DNA of 38,181 nt from Streptomyces malaysiensis subsp. samsunensis (GTDB lineage Bacteria; Actinomycetota; Actinomycetes; Streptomycetales; Streptomycetaceae). The notes beneath the pieces are model-generated. The model saw only the letters and a program-made list of their open reading frames with translations. It ran no database searches and was not told the origin of the DNA. Location: NCBI RefSeq assembly GCF_024519315.1, contig NZ_JANIIC010000077.1, forward strand, positions 1 through 38,181, written 5' to 3'. The translations under genes were made by a program, and so were the position numbers. Positions 7,194 to 13,753 of the stretch are shown piece by piece (positions within the stretch are counted from its first letter, which is position 1; the number at the start of each line of letters is the position of its first letter).

Positions 7194-8087
7194 TCATCGC
7201 ACCCCGGGGCCATCACCCGTCGCGAGGGCGGTGGGGTGGCTGGTTGGGCGGCTGGTGGTCAGGAGGAGTGTTGCCACGATGGTCTGGACTCCGATGATCA
7301 TGGCCTGGGTGACGGGGGCCTTGACGTCCAGTAGGACCATCGTCGTGTTGACCGCGAAATGGACCGCGATCGACGCGACGACTCCGGCGCGTTCGTAGGC
7401 GCAGGCGGTGAGCATGGCCATCGGGATGGTGCTGACGGCGAAGAGCACGCCGCTCGGGGACTTCAGGCCCAGTTCGTTCTGGACGGTTCCGTCGATGAAG
7501 AACAGCGGCAGGTGCCATACGGCCCAGATGACGCCCAGCACCAGGCCGACCCGGAAGCGACCCATCGACGCGCGCATCCTCGGGTAGGCGGTGCCGCGCC
7601 AGCCTGGTTCCTCGGACAGTGGGCCTGAGATCACCATGCTGATGAGGAACGCCGCGGGACCGCCGGCGTCCCGCATCACTTCCTTCGCGTCCTCCCAGCT
7701 CAGTGCGGGGCCGCCCGCCGCGTGCGCCAGCAGTGCGGCCGACAGCACGGTCGCCGAGGCCAGCGCCAGGAGCGGTGGCACCCAGAACAGGGTGGTCCGT
7801 CGGAACCGGACCACGTGTTCGGGGGCGGGCTCACCGCGGCGGCCGCGGCGGACCCGGATCACCAGGGCGCCTATCAACGGACCGAACGCGCCGAAGAGGT
7901 AGGGCAGGGCCGTGGGGGCCTGTGTCGCCGATCCGCCGAGCCCGATCGCCGTGGACCAGGATGCCCAGCTCACGCCGAAGGCGATGGCCATGAACAGGAT
8001 CAGGTCGCTTCGGCGGCGGTCGGGAGGGGAGGGGGCCGCGAAGGACGTCGGCGAAGTGGGGGATACGGCGGAGGTTGAAGCAGGCAT
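7194..8087 (-). CDS. CPBP-family intramembrane glutamic protease-like protein
   Basis: 297-aa polytopic membrane protein. All three CPBP (ABI/Rce1) motifs are present: SEEPGWRGTAYPRM (EExxxR), VIWAVWHLPLFF (WxxxH-type) and SIAVHFAVNTT (HxxxN). In related enzymes these place the catalytic Glu and His residues inside the membrane, where they cleave prenylated or small peptide substrates; many bacterial members are linked to bacteriocin maturation or immunity. No bacteriocin gene is visible here. I chose ATG 8087 (AGGGAA upstream); the open frame further upstream is Pro/Arg-rich and looks non-coding. The alpha/beta hydrolase gene ends 77 nt upstream on the same strand, so the two may be co-transcribed. 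Confidence 0.9.
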   Translation of the reverse strand: MPASTSAVSPTSPTSFAAPSPPDRRRSDLILFMAIAFGVSWASWSTAIGLGGSATQAPTALPYLFGAFGPLIGALVIRVRRGRRGEPAPEHVVRFRRTTLFWVPPLLALASATVLSAALLAHAAGGPALSWEDAKEVMRDAGGPAAFLISMVISGPLSEEPGWRGTAYPRMRASMGRFRVGLVLGVIWAVWHLPLFFIDGTVQNELGLKSPSGVLFAVSTIPMAMLTACAYERAGVVASIAVHFAVNTTMVLLDVKAPVTQAMIIGVQTIVATLLLTTSRPTSHPTALATGDGPGVR

Positions 8088-8164
8088 GCCAAAGTTCCCT
8101 GTGTCAGGTGTCCGTTGGGTGGTCTCGCGTACGCGGGGGGCGGTCGTGCGCGCGGGGGCCGGGA

Positions 8165-9124
8165 TCAGGAGGAGAAGGTTCGCCCCTCGGCGCGCATCCG
8201 CCCGGGGACCACGCCCAGTTGGCGGGCGAGCCAGGTGGTGATGAGGTTCAGGAGGTCCGGGTCGACCGGGTCGCGCAGGAGGCGGCGGTAGGAGCGGAGG
8301 GTGTGACGCCCGGGGTCGCGGCGCAGGACGTGCGTGAGGTCGGGGACGCGGTGGATCTCGGCTCCGCCCGGCACCAGTCGGCACATCTCGTCCAGGTCGG
8401 CGGGGTCCACCTGGAGGTCCTTGTCGCCGGTGACGGCCAGGACGGGCGCGTGGATGGCGATCAGGTCGTCGCGGCTGTCGTGGGCGAGGTTCTCGCGCAT
8501 CCAGCGGGCGTTGACCGGGACGGCGATGCGTGCCACGTCCGTACGGGTCTTCTTGATCCGGGCGAGGACCCGCTCGCCCAGGGCCCCCAGGGGCCGCCGC
8601 AGGAGGCGGACGGGGGCGGGCATGCCCTGGACGAGCGAGCGGGCCTGCCAGCGCAGGGCCTCCTCTCCCGGACGGGCGTAACCGGCCAGCAGCACCGCCG
8701 CACCCACGTCATGACGTGCGGCGAGGCTCATGGCGTGCAGCGCGCCTTCGCTGTGGCCGATGACGCCGACGGCGTCGGGGCGGACGGTGGGGTGGTCGGC
8801 CAGGGCGCGCAGGGCGGCGGCCGCGTCCTCGTAGTTGTCGGTGAAGCCGGTGGCCCGCCAGGCGCCGGGGGTGGCACCGGCGCCACGCCGGTCGTAGCGG
8901 AGCACGGCGACACCCTCCGCCGCGAGGGCGGCGGCCAGCGGTCGGCCGAGGTTCATCCGGACCTTACGGGTGTTGCCCTCGCGGTCCAGGGGGCCGGAGC
9001 CGTGCAGGAGCAGGACGGCGGGGTGCGGGCCGGAGCCGACAGGCAGCGTCAGGGTGCCGGCCAAAGGGGTCTGGTCGTCCGCGGTGACCGTCATGTCGAT
9101 GTCGGGCAAGGCTCCGCCTCTCAT
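8165..9124 (-). CDS. Alpha/beta hydrolase
   Basis: About 319 aa, cytoplasmic serine hydrolase fold. The oxyanion segment LLLHGSGPLDREGN (HGSGP) comes early, the nucleophile elbow is GHSEGA, and the acid and histidine are likely in VTGDKDLQVDP and DLTHVLRR. Substrate is unknown; the family includes esterases and dienelactone-hydrolase-like enzymes. Starts possible: TTG 9133, ATG 9124 or ATG 9094. I use ATG 9124; no good Shine-Dalgarno decides it. The start overlaps the edge of a perfect GTTCTC-N6-GAGAAC dyad shared with the divergent HTH gene, so this gene is probably the regulator's target. Confidence 0.88.
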   Translation of the reverse strand: MRGGALPDIDMTVTADDQTPLAGTLTLPVGSGPHPAVLLLHGSGPLDREGNTRKVRMNLGRPLAAALAAEGVAVLRYDRRGAGATPGAWRATGFTDNYEDAAAALRALADHPTVRPDAVGVIGHSEGALHAMSLAARHDVGAAVLLAGYARPGEEALRWQARSLVQGMPAPVRLLRRPLGALGERVLARIKKTRTDVARIAVPVNARWMRENLAHDSRDDLIAIHAPVLAVTGDKDLQVDPADLDEMCRLVPGGAEIHRVPDLTHVLRRDPGRHTLRSYRRLLRDPVDPDLLNLITTWLARQLGVVPGRMRAEGRTFSS

Positions 9125-9125
9125 T

Positions 9126-9143
9126 GTTCTCAACTACGAGAAC
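9126..9143. promoter_or_regulatory. Perfect dyad in the hydrolase/HTH divergent region
   Basis: GTTCTC-AACTAC-GAGAAC is a perfect 6+6 inverted repeat with a six-bp spacer. It lies directly against the hydrolase start codon and 27 bp before the start of the divergent HTH regulator. The position suits an operator through which the regulator represses the hydrolase and possibly itself. Confidence 0.6.
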
Positions 9144-9170
9144 GTTATCAGATGTGAGAGCATTGGAGTC

Positions 9171-9728
9171 ATGCCAACCGCGAACCTCCTCCTCCACCCC
9201 GTCCGGATGCGCATCCTGCAAACTCTGGTCGGCGCCGACGAGCTGACCACCGCACAGCTGCGCGACCGGCTGCCCGACGTCCCGCCGGCCACCATGTACC
9301 GGCACATCGCCACCCTCACCCAGGCAGGCATCCTGGAAGTGGTCCACGAAAGGCAGGTTCGCGGCACCGTCGAACGCAGCTACCGGGTGCGCCAGGACAA
9401 AGCCGTCGTGGACGCCGACGCCCGCACCGCCATGACCAAGGACGATCACCGGCAGTCCTTCACCGTGTTCACCGGGGCTCTGATGGCCGACTTCGACCGC
9501 TACCTCGCCCGCGACGACGCCGATCCCGCCCGCGAGGGTGTCGTCTACCGGCAGGGCGCGGCATGGCTGACCGACGGCGAATTCGCCGAACTCGTCGAAG
9601 AGATCGAAGCCGCCGTCGCCCGCCGCACCCACACCGCCCCCGGTGACGGCCGCACCCGCCACATCATCAGCTTCGTGGTCGTACCCGACAATGCCACCGG
9701 TCCCGATGCCGGGACCGATCCCTCGTGA
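9171..9728 (+). CDS. HTH transcriptional regulator, ArsR/HTH_20-like winged helix
   Basis: 185 aa. The N-terminal half is a winged helix: ANLLLHPVRMRILQTLVGAD, TTAQLRDRLPDVPPATMYRH (recognition helix), IATLTQAGILEVVHERQVRG (wing). The C-terminal half (about residues 80-170) resembles the effector region found in many actinobacterial HTH_20 proteins, beginning FTVFTGALMADFDRYLARDD, and is probably a dimerisation or ligand-sensing part. The start ATG 9171 has GGAG close by (two-nt spacing), and the family N-terminus agrees. It is divergent from the alpha/beta hydrolase, with a perfect dyad between them. Ligand unknown. Confidence 0.9.
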   Translation: MPTANLLLHPVRMRILQTLVGADELTTAQLRDRLPDVPPATMYRHIATLTQAGILEVVHERQVRGTVERSYRVRQDKAVVDADARTAMTKDDHRQSFTVFTGALMADFDRYLARDDADPAREGVVYRQGAAWLTDGEFAELVEEIEAAVARRTHTAPGDGRTRHIISFVVVPDNATGPDAGTDPS

Positions 9729-9758
9729 GCGGGGCGGCGCCTTCGGCCGCGGGTGGGG

Positions 9759-10757
9759 TCAGAGGGGGACCGCGACCGCGTTGAAGGTGGTCTCCGGGGT
9801 CTGGGGGCTGGTGAAGCGGGCGTTGACCAGGTACAGGCGGTCGCGCCAGCGGGCGGCGGTGGTGGGGACGTCGAAGCGGGGGTCGGTGATCGTACGGCGC
9901 AGGGTGGCCGAGCGGACGGCGCGATCGAGGGCGAACACGCCGATGAGGTTCAGCCGGTTCTGGACGACATACAGGGTGCGGCCGATGCGGACGAGACCGT
10001 CGCCGTTGGCGACGTCGTCCGCGCCGTGGAGGGCGAGTTCGGTGGCGCGGCCGGTGCCGAGGTCCACGTGGTAGAGCCTGCCGGGCACGCTGCTGACGAC
10101 AATCAGCCCCCGGCCGTCGGGGGTGGCGACGATGCCGTTGGCGTTGTGAACATCGGGGGTCTGCACCCAGTCGCCGCTCAGCGGCAGACGGCGGACCTCG
10201 CCCTGGCGGCCGCCGCTCTCGCGGCCGCGCGGTACGCCGTGGAGGACGCTGTCACGTGAGTCGGTGAACCAGGCGCGGTCGCCGAGCAGGATGACGTCGT
10301 TGACGAAGCAACCGGCGGAGTCCGTCAGTTGGTACGTGGTGAGGAGACGGCCGGTGCGGGTATCCACCACAGTGGCGGTTCCACCGGCCCCACCGGCGAT
10401 GTAGAGCAGTCCGTCGTGGTCCACCTTCAGCCCGACGGCCGCCGTGCCGGGGGCGCCGGCGTAGATCGTCCCGCCCTCGCCGGTGCGCAGGTCGGTGCGG
10501 CGGACGGCGCCGTTGGCGCGCGAGCCCATATAGGCGTACGGCCGCGCGCCGATGGTGATGCCCTCGGGGAGGAAGCCGTCGGGCAGCGGGAACTCGGCCG
10601 GCCATGCGGTGGCCGGACCGGTCGCCGAGCCGGTCGGGGCGGCGGGAGTGGCCGATGCCGCCGCGGCGGCGGTTGGGGCGGCGGCTAACGCGAGCGCGGC
10701 GGCGGCGCCACCGCCGAGGACGGTGCGCCGGGAGGGGTGGGGGTGGTTCCGGGTCAT
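9759..10757 (-). CDS. Tat-exported SMP-30/gluconolactonase-like beta-propeller protein
   Basis: 332 aa. The N-terminus has a twin-arginine signal (SRRTVLGGG followed by an Ala-rich hydrophobic core to about residue 40), so export folded through Tat is expected. The mature part shows propeller-blade repeats such as LYIAGGAGGTATVVDTRTGR, VNDVILLGDRAWFTDS, NANGIVATPDGRGLIVVSS and NGDGLVRIGRTLYVVQNR, typical of SMP-30/gluconolactonase/LRE-like proteins. Some relatives are lactonases that use a bound divalent metal. The substrate is not evident. GGAGG lies upstream of ATG 10757. Codon 24 (10686-10688), inside the signal peptide, is TTA, the rare bldA-read leucine codon. Homologues are sometimes labelled superoxide dismutase; I see no support for that here. 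Confidence 0.9.
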   Translation of the reverse strand: MTRNHPHPSRRTVLGGGAAAALALAAAPTAAAAASATPAAPTGSATGPATAWPAEFPLPDGFLPEGITIGARPYAYMGSRANGAVRRTDLRTGEGGTIYAGAPGTAAVGLKVDHDGLLYIAGGAGGTATVVDTRTGRLLTTYQLTDSAGCFVNDVILLGDRAWFTDSRDSVLHGVPRGRESGGRQGEVRRLPLSGDWVQTPDVHNANGIVATPDGRGLIVVSSVPGRLYHVDLGTGRATELALHGADDVANGDGLVRIGRTLYVVQNRLNLIGVFALDRAVRSATLRRTITDPRFDVPTTAARWRDRLYLVNARFTSPQTPETTFNAVAVPL

Positions 10758-10881
10758 GGTTCCTGGCCTCCGTGACGGTAGGTGTGACGGCAGGTCTGCG
10801 AACTCATACGGGTTACGTGGGTACGGGGCGTGGACGCGGCCGACTCGGCGTCGGCGGCGCGTTCCGCTCGCTTCGCTCCTT

Positions 10882-10951
10882 ACGGGGTGCGTCGCCCCTC
10901 ACGAGGTGCGCCACGGGGTGCGTCGCCCTCGACGGGGTGCGTCGTTCCTCG
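10882..10951. repeat. Imperfect about 19-bp tandem repeats
   Basis: The motif ACGGGGTGCGTCG occurs three times at 10882, 10913 and 10932, with a partial copy at 10901, in the gap between the SMP-30-like gene and the 55-aa gene. No gene or function seen. Confidence 0.6.
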
Positions 10952-11041
10952 TACGTAACGACGTGTCGCCCGGCCCGGTTCCCCTCCCGCCGGCCCCCGG
11001 CGCGGCCTGTGCGAGGTAATGGAGCGGCCGTCGCACGGGGC

Positions 11042-11209
11042 TCAGGCGGCCCGGCGGTCGCGGGTCAGGTAGAGGCCGGTGGCGGTGGCGATGGCGGTGA
11101 GGCCGGTGACGCCGCTGATCACCATCTGCTCGATGCCGCTGAAGGCGAAGCTGGAGGCGACGTTGACGACGGCGGCGATGGCGAGGACCAGCCAGAGCAC
11201 GAACTTCAT
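11042..11209 (-). CDS. Small two-helix membrane protein, 55 aa
   Basis: ATG 11209 is preceded by AAGGAA. The product is MKFVLWLVLAIAAVVNVASS, then FAFSGIEQMVISGVTG, a second hydrophobic helix LTAIATATGLYLT, and a basic end RDRRAA. Two TM helices with the positive tail probably inside the cell. Small proteins like this are common in Streptomyces and have no assigned function. The good RBS and the hydrophobic pattern support it as real. It is transcribed away from the histidine kinase, with a 24-bp minisatellite just upstream of its start. Confidence 0.8.
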   Translation of the reverse strand: MKFVLWLVLAIAAVVNVASSFAFSGIEQMVISGVTGLTAIATATGLYLTRDRRAA

Positions 11210-11248
11210 GAGGGGTTCCTTCCGTATGGGCCCGTGATGGGCCGGGCG

Positions 11249-11368
11249 GTGCGTCGGTCGGTGGATCGGTCGGTGCGTCGGGTGGTGGATCGGGCTGTGC
11301 GTCGGGTGGTGGATCGGGCGGTGCGTCGGGTGGTGGATCGGGCGGTGCGTCGGGTGGTGGATCGGGCG
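11249..11368. repeat. 24-bp minisatellite, five copies
   Basis: Five head-to-tail copies of 24 bp at 11249, 11273, 11297, 11321 and 11345. The last three are identical; the first is the most diverged. The array fills most of the space between the 55-aa membrane gene and the histidine kinase. The antisense frame through it (Arg/Ser/Thr repeats) is an artefact of the repeat. Confidence 0.95.
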
Positions 11369-11509
11369 TTCCTTGGCTGATGTCTACGATCCCGGTTTCG
11401 CACCGCCGCCTCGATGGGCCGCGCCCCCGAACCCATGGTGTAGCCCGCTACACCCCGGGCTTCCCCCGCCGGAGCGCGCACTCGGCTCCCGTGGGCCGAC
11501 CGGGTCGCT

Positions 11510-11515
11510 TAGCCT
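11510..11515 (+). promoter_or_regulatory. Putative -10 box of a leaderless kinase transcript
   Basis: TAGCCT ends seven nt before the ATG at 11523, and there is no Shine-Dalgarno. This spacing is typical for leaderless mRNAs in Streptomyces. Confidence 0.5.
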
Positions 11516-11522
11516 GACGACC

Positions 11523-12689
11523 ATGCGGGAGACAGTGCGGCGGGCCGGGCGGGCCTCGGTCGAGTTGCTGCGGGCGGCTGGGCTGTCCCTGGCCTCGTAT
11601 TTGTTCATCGCGGTGGTGACCTTCGCCGCCGTGGCCATGGCCACCGTCGTGGGCGCGGGAGTGCTGCCCGAGTCGGTGCTGCTGCTGCGCAAGACCGCCG
11701 GGTACAAGCGGCGATGGGTGGGCGGCTGGACGGGGAAGCCGGTGCCCGAGGCGTACCGGCCGCTGACCGGGGAGGCGTTCGAGCGGGCGCGGGTGTCGGT
11801 CGGGGATCCGGCCACGTACCGCGATCTGCGCTGGCTCGCGGCCCACGCGGGCTACGGCTGGCTGCTGGCCTGCTGCGCGATGCCGGTGTGGGTGATGGGG
11901 CTGCTCATCGACGGGGTGTGGTGCGGGCTGCTGAAGCAGCGGGCCGTGGTGCTGCCGCTGATCGAGCGGCTCGTCGACCTCGACGCGGCGTGGTCGCGGG
12001 CGCTGCTGCTGCCGTCGCCGGAGGCGCTGCGCAGCGCCCGGCTCGCCGAGCGGGTGGCGGAGCTGTCCGAGACCCGGGCGGGCGCCGTCGCCGCGCACGG
12101 GGCCGAGCTGCGGCGCATCGAGCGGGACCTGCACGACGGTACGCAGGCGCGTCTGGTGGCGCTCTCGATGCGGGTGGGGCTGGCGCGGCGCGCGTACGAG
12201 AAGGACCCGGACGCGGCGCACAAGCTGCTGGAGGACGCGCAGGACCAGGCCGAGGAGGCCCTCACCGAGCTGCGCCATGTCGTACGCGGCATCCATCCGC
12301 CGATCCTCACCGACCGCGGACTCGTGGGCGCCGTAAGGGCGCTCGCGGCGGGCAGCGGGCTCGAGGTGTCCGTACACGACGACGGGGTGGAGGACGGGCC
12401 CCGGGCACCGGCGGCGGTCGAGGCGGCCGCGTACTTCGTGATCGCGGAGGCGCTGACCAACGCGGCCAAGCACAGCGGGGCGCGGCAGGCGTCGGTCCAC
12501 CTCGTCCGGCTGGCCGATAGGTTGAGGGTCGCGGTACGGGACGAGGGGCGGGGCGGGGCCGATCCCTCGGGCGGCAGCGGGCTGCTCGGCATGCGGCGCC
12601 GGGTCGCGGCGCTCGACGGAACCGTGGAGATGACCAGCCCCGTCGGGGGGCCGACGCTGATCGAAGTGGAGCTGCCGTGCGTGTGGTGA
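11523..12689 (+). CDS. Sensor histidine kinase, NarX/HisKA_3 type
   Basis: 388 aa membrane kinase. TM1 is at about residues 20-48 and a second TM segment at about 112-132, flanking a short sensor region with GKPVPEAYRPLTGEAFERAR, as in actinobacterial kinases with the small putative sensor domain. The phosphorylated His is in RRIERDLHDGTQARL (His204). The ATPase part has the N box (AEALTNAAKHSG) and G boxes (DEGRGGADPSGGSGLLGMRRR). It passes phosphate to the response regulator whose gene overlaps it by 13 nt. I use ATG 11523; the 50 upstream codons lie in low-complexity, non-coding-looking sequence. The signal is unknown. The neighbouring convergent ABC exporter is a plausible target. Confidence 0.95.
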   Translation: MRETVRRAGRASVELLRAAGLSLASYLFIAVVTFAAVAMATVVGAGVLPESVLLLRKTAGYKRRWVGGWTGKPVPEAYRPLTGEAFERARVSVGDPATYRDLRWLAAHAGYGWLLACCAMPVWVMGLLIDGVWCGLLKQRAVVLPLIERLVDLDAAWSRALLLPSPEALRSARLAERVAELSETRAGAVAAHGAELRRIERDLHDGTQARLVALSMRVGLARRAYEKDPDAAHKLLEDAQDQAEEALTELRHVVRGIHPPILTDRGLVGAVRALAAGSGLEVSVHDDGVEDGPRAPAAVEAAAYFVIAEALTNAAKHSGARQASVHLVRLADRLRVAVRDEGRGGADPSGGSGLLGMRRRVAALDGTVEMTSPVGGPTLIEVELPCVW

Positions 12690-13363
12690 TCGCCGAGGAC
12701 AACGCTCTGCTGCGGGAGGGCATGGTCCTGCTGCTGAACTCCGCCGGGCACGAGGTGGTGGCGGTCGCCTCCAGCGGCCCCGAGGTGTTGCCCGCCCTCC
12801 TCGAACACCGCCCCGACGCGGCCGTGCTCGACGTCCGCATGCCTCCGGGCTTCCGCGACGAGGGGCTGCGCGCGGCGCTCGCCGCGCGGCGGGAGATCCC
12901 CGGTCTGCCGGTGCTGGTCCTCTCGCAGTACGTCGAGGAGACCTACGCCGCCGAGCTGCTGGCCGATGGCGCGGGCGGGCTCGGCTATCTGCTGAAGGAC
13001 CGGGTGGGGCGGGTCGAGGAGTTCCTGGACGCGCTGGAGCGGGTGGTCGCGGGCGGTACGGCGCTGGACCCGGAGGTCGTCAGGGAGCTGATGACCCGGC
13101 GCCGGAACGATCCGGTGGACTCCTTGACGCCGCGCGAGCGCGAGGTGCTGCATCTGATGGCGGAGGGCCGGGACAACACCACGATCGCGCGGACGCTGGT
13201 GGTCTCGGAGCGCGCGGTCAGCAAGCACATCGGCAATGTCTTCGCGAAGCTGGGCCTGCCGCCGAGCGACAGTGGGCACCGGCGGGTGCTGGCGGTGCTG
13301 GCGTATCTCAACAAGGGGGCGGGCAAGGGGGAGTCGGCGGACAGGGGCGGCGGTAGGCGGTAA
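12677..13363 (+). CDS. Response regulator, NarL/FixJ (LuxR-type DNA binding)
   Basis: 228 aa. The receiver domain begins MRVVIAEDNALLREG (acidic pocket Glu7/Asp8), has the phospho-acceptor Asp52 in AVLDVRMP, the switch Ser in LVLSQY and the conserved Lys in YLLKDR. A LuxR helix-turn-helix follows: LTPREREVLHLMAEGRDN, then TTIARTLVVSERAVSKHIGN. It is a DNA-binding transcription factor activated by the overlapping kinase. The GTG start at 12677 has GGAG about six nt upstream within the kinase gene, so translation is coupled. The last about 20 residues are Gly/Lys/Arg-rich. Confidence 0.95.
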   Translation: MRVVIAEDNALLREGMVLLLNSAGHEVVAVASSGPEVLPALLEHRPDAAVLDVRMPPGFRDEGLRAALAARREIPGLPVLVLSQYVEETYAAELLADGAGGLGYLLKDRVGRVEEFLDALERVVAGGTALDPEVVRELMTRRRNDPVDSLTPREREVLHLMAEGRDNTTIARTLVVSERAVSKHIGNVFAKLGLPPSDSGHRRVLAVLAYLNKGAGKGESADRGGGRR

Positions 13364-13753
13364 CCGGCGGCGGGCGGGGCGGCTCCGGCCGATCCGGCGG
13401 CCGACCGGGTGGCCGACCCGGTGACCCCGTGGCGGGCCCTGCTCGCGCCCTTGGCCGCGTCGGCGTCGCCCGCGGCGACCGTGCCGCCCGCGGCGGCGTG
13501 AGCCGTAGCTTTCCCCACCCCGCCCCTTCCCGAAAGTGGGGGCTCCGCCCCCACACCCCCGCCGGGGCTCCGCCCCGGACCCCGCTCCTCGACCGCCTTA
13601 CCGCGGATACCGCCCCCGCAGTCGCCACCATCACCGAGACGATCACCGCAGCCTCCACCGGAGGTGGGTACGGCACCGTGCCCCCCATGGCCCGCCCCCA
13701 CCGGGGCTCCGCCCCTCACCCCGCACCGCAATCCCCGGAGGAGCCGAAAACCC
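13364..13753. other. Intergenic region with GC hairpins and a duplicated FtsX tail
   Basis: No intact gene. It holds the repetitive GGGGCTCCGCCCC-type palindromes around 13540-13580 and 13690-13715, common in Streptomyces intergenic DNA and able to form terminator hairpins for the two convergent operons. It also holds a partial copy of the neighbouring permease 3' end (13598-13686). Confidence 0.7.
13598..13686 (-). pseudogene. Duplicated fragment of the FtsX-permease 3' end
   Basis: Matches the permease end at 13754-13880: 22 bp identical (13599-13620 with 13755-13776), then 66 bp about 85% identical, with 38 bp of the permease copy missing in between. On the minus strand it still reads TVPYPPPVEAAVIVSVMVATA, against TVPYLPPAQAAVIVSVVVATA in the real gene, and the copied stop codon has changed from TAG to TAA. 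It looks like the remnant of a tandem permease duplication. Confidence 0.75.

Noticed and set aside
11249..11368. CRISPR array
   Set aside because: The 24-bp units are directly adjacent with no spacers, and no cas gene is present.
11206..11481. 91-codon minus-strand ORF with RSTTRRTA repeats
   Set aside because: Produced by the 24-bp minisatellite, whose period is a multiple of three; no coding evidence.
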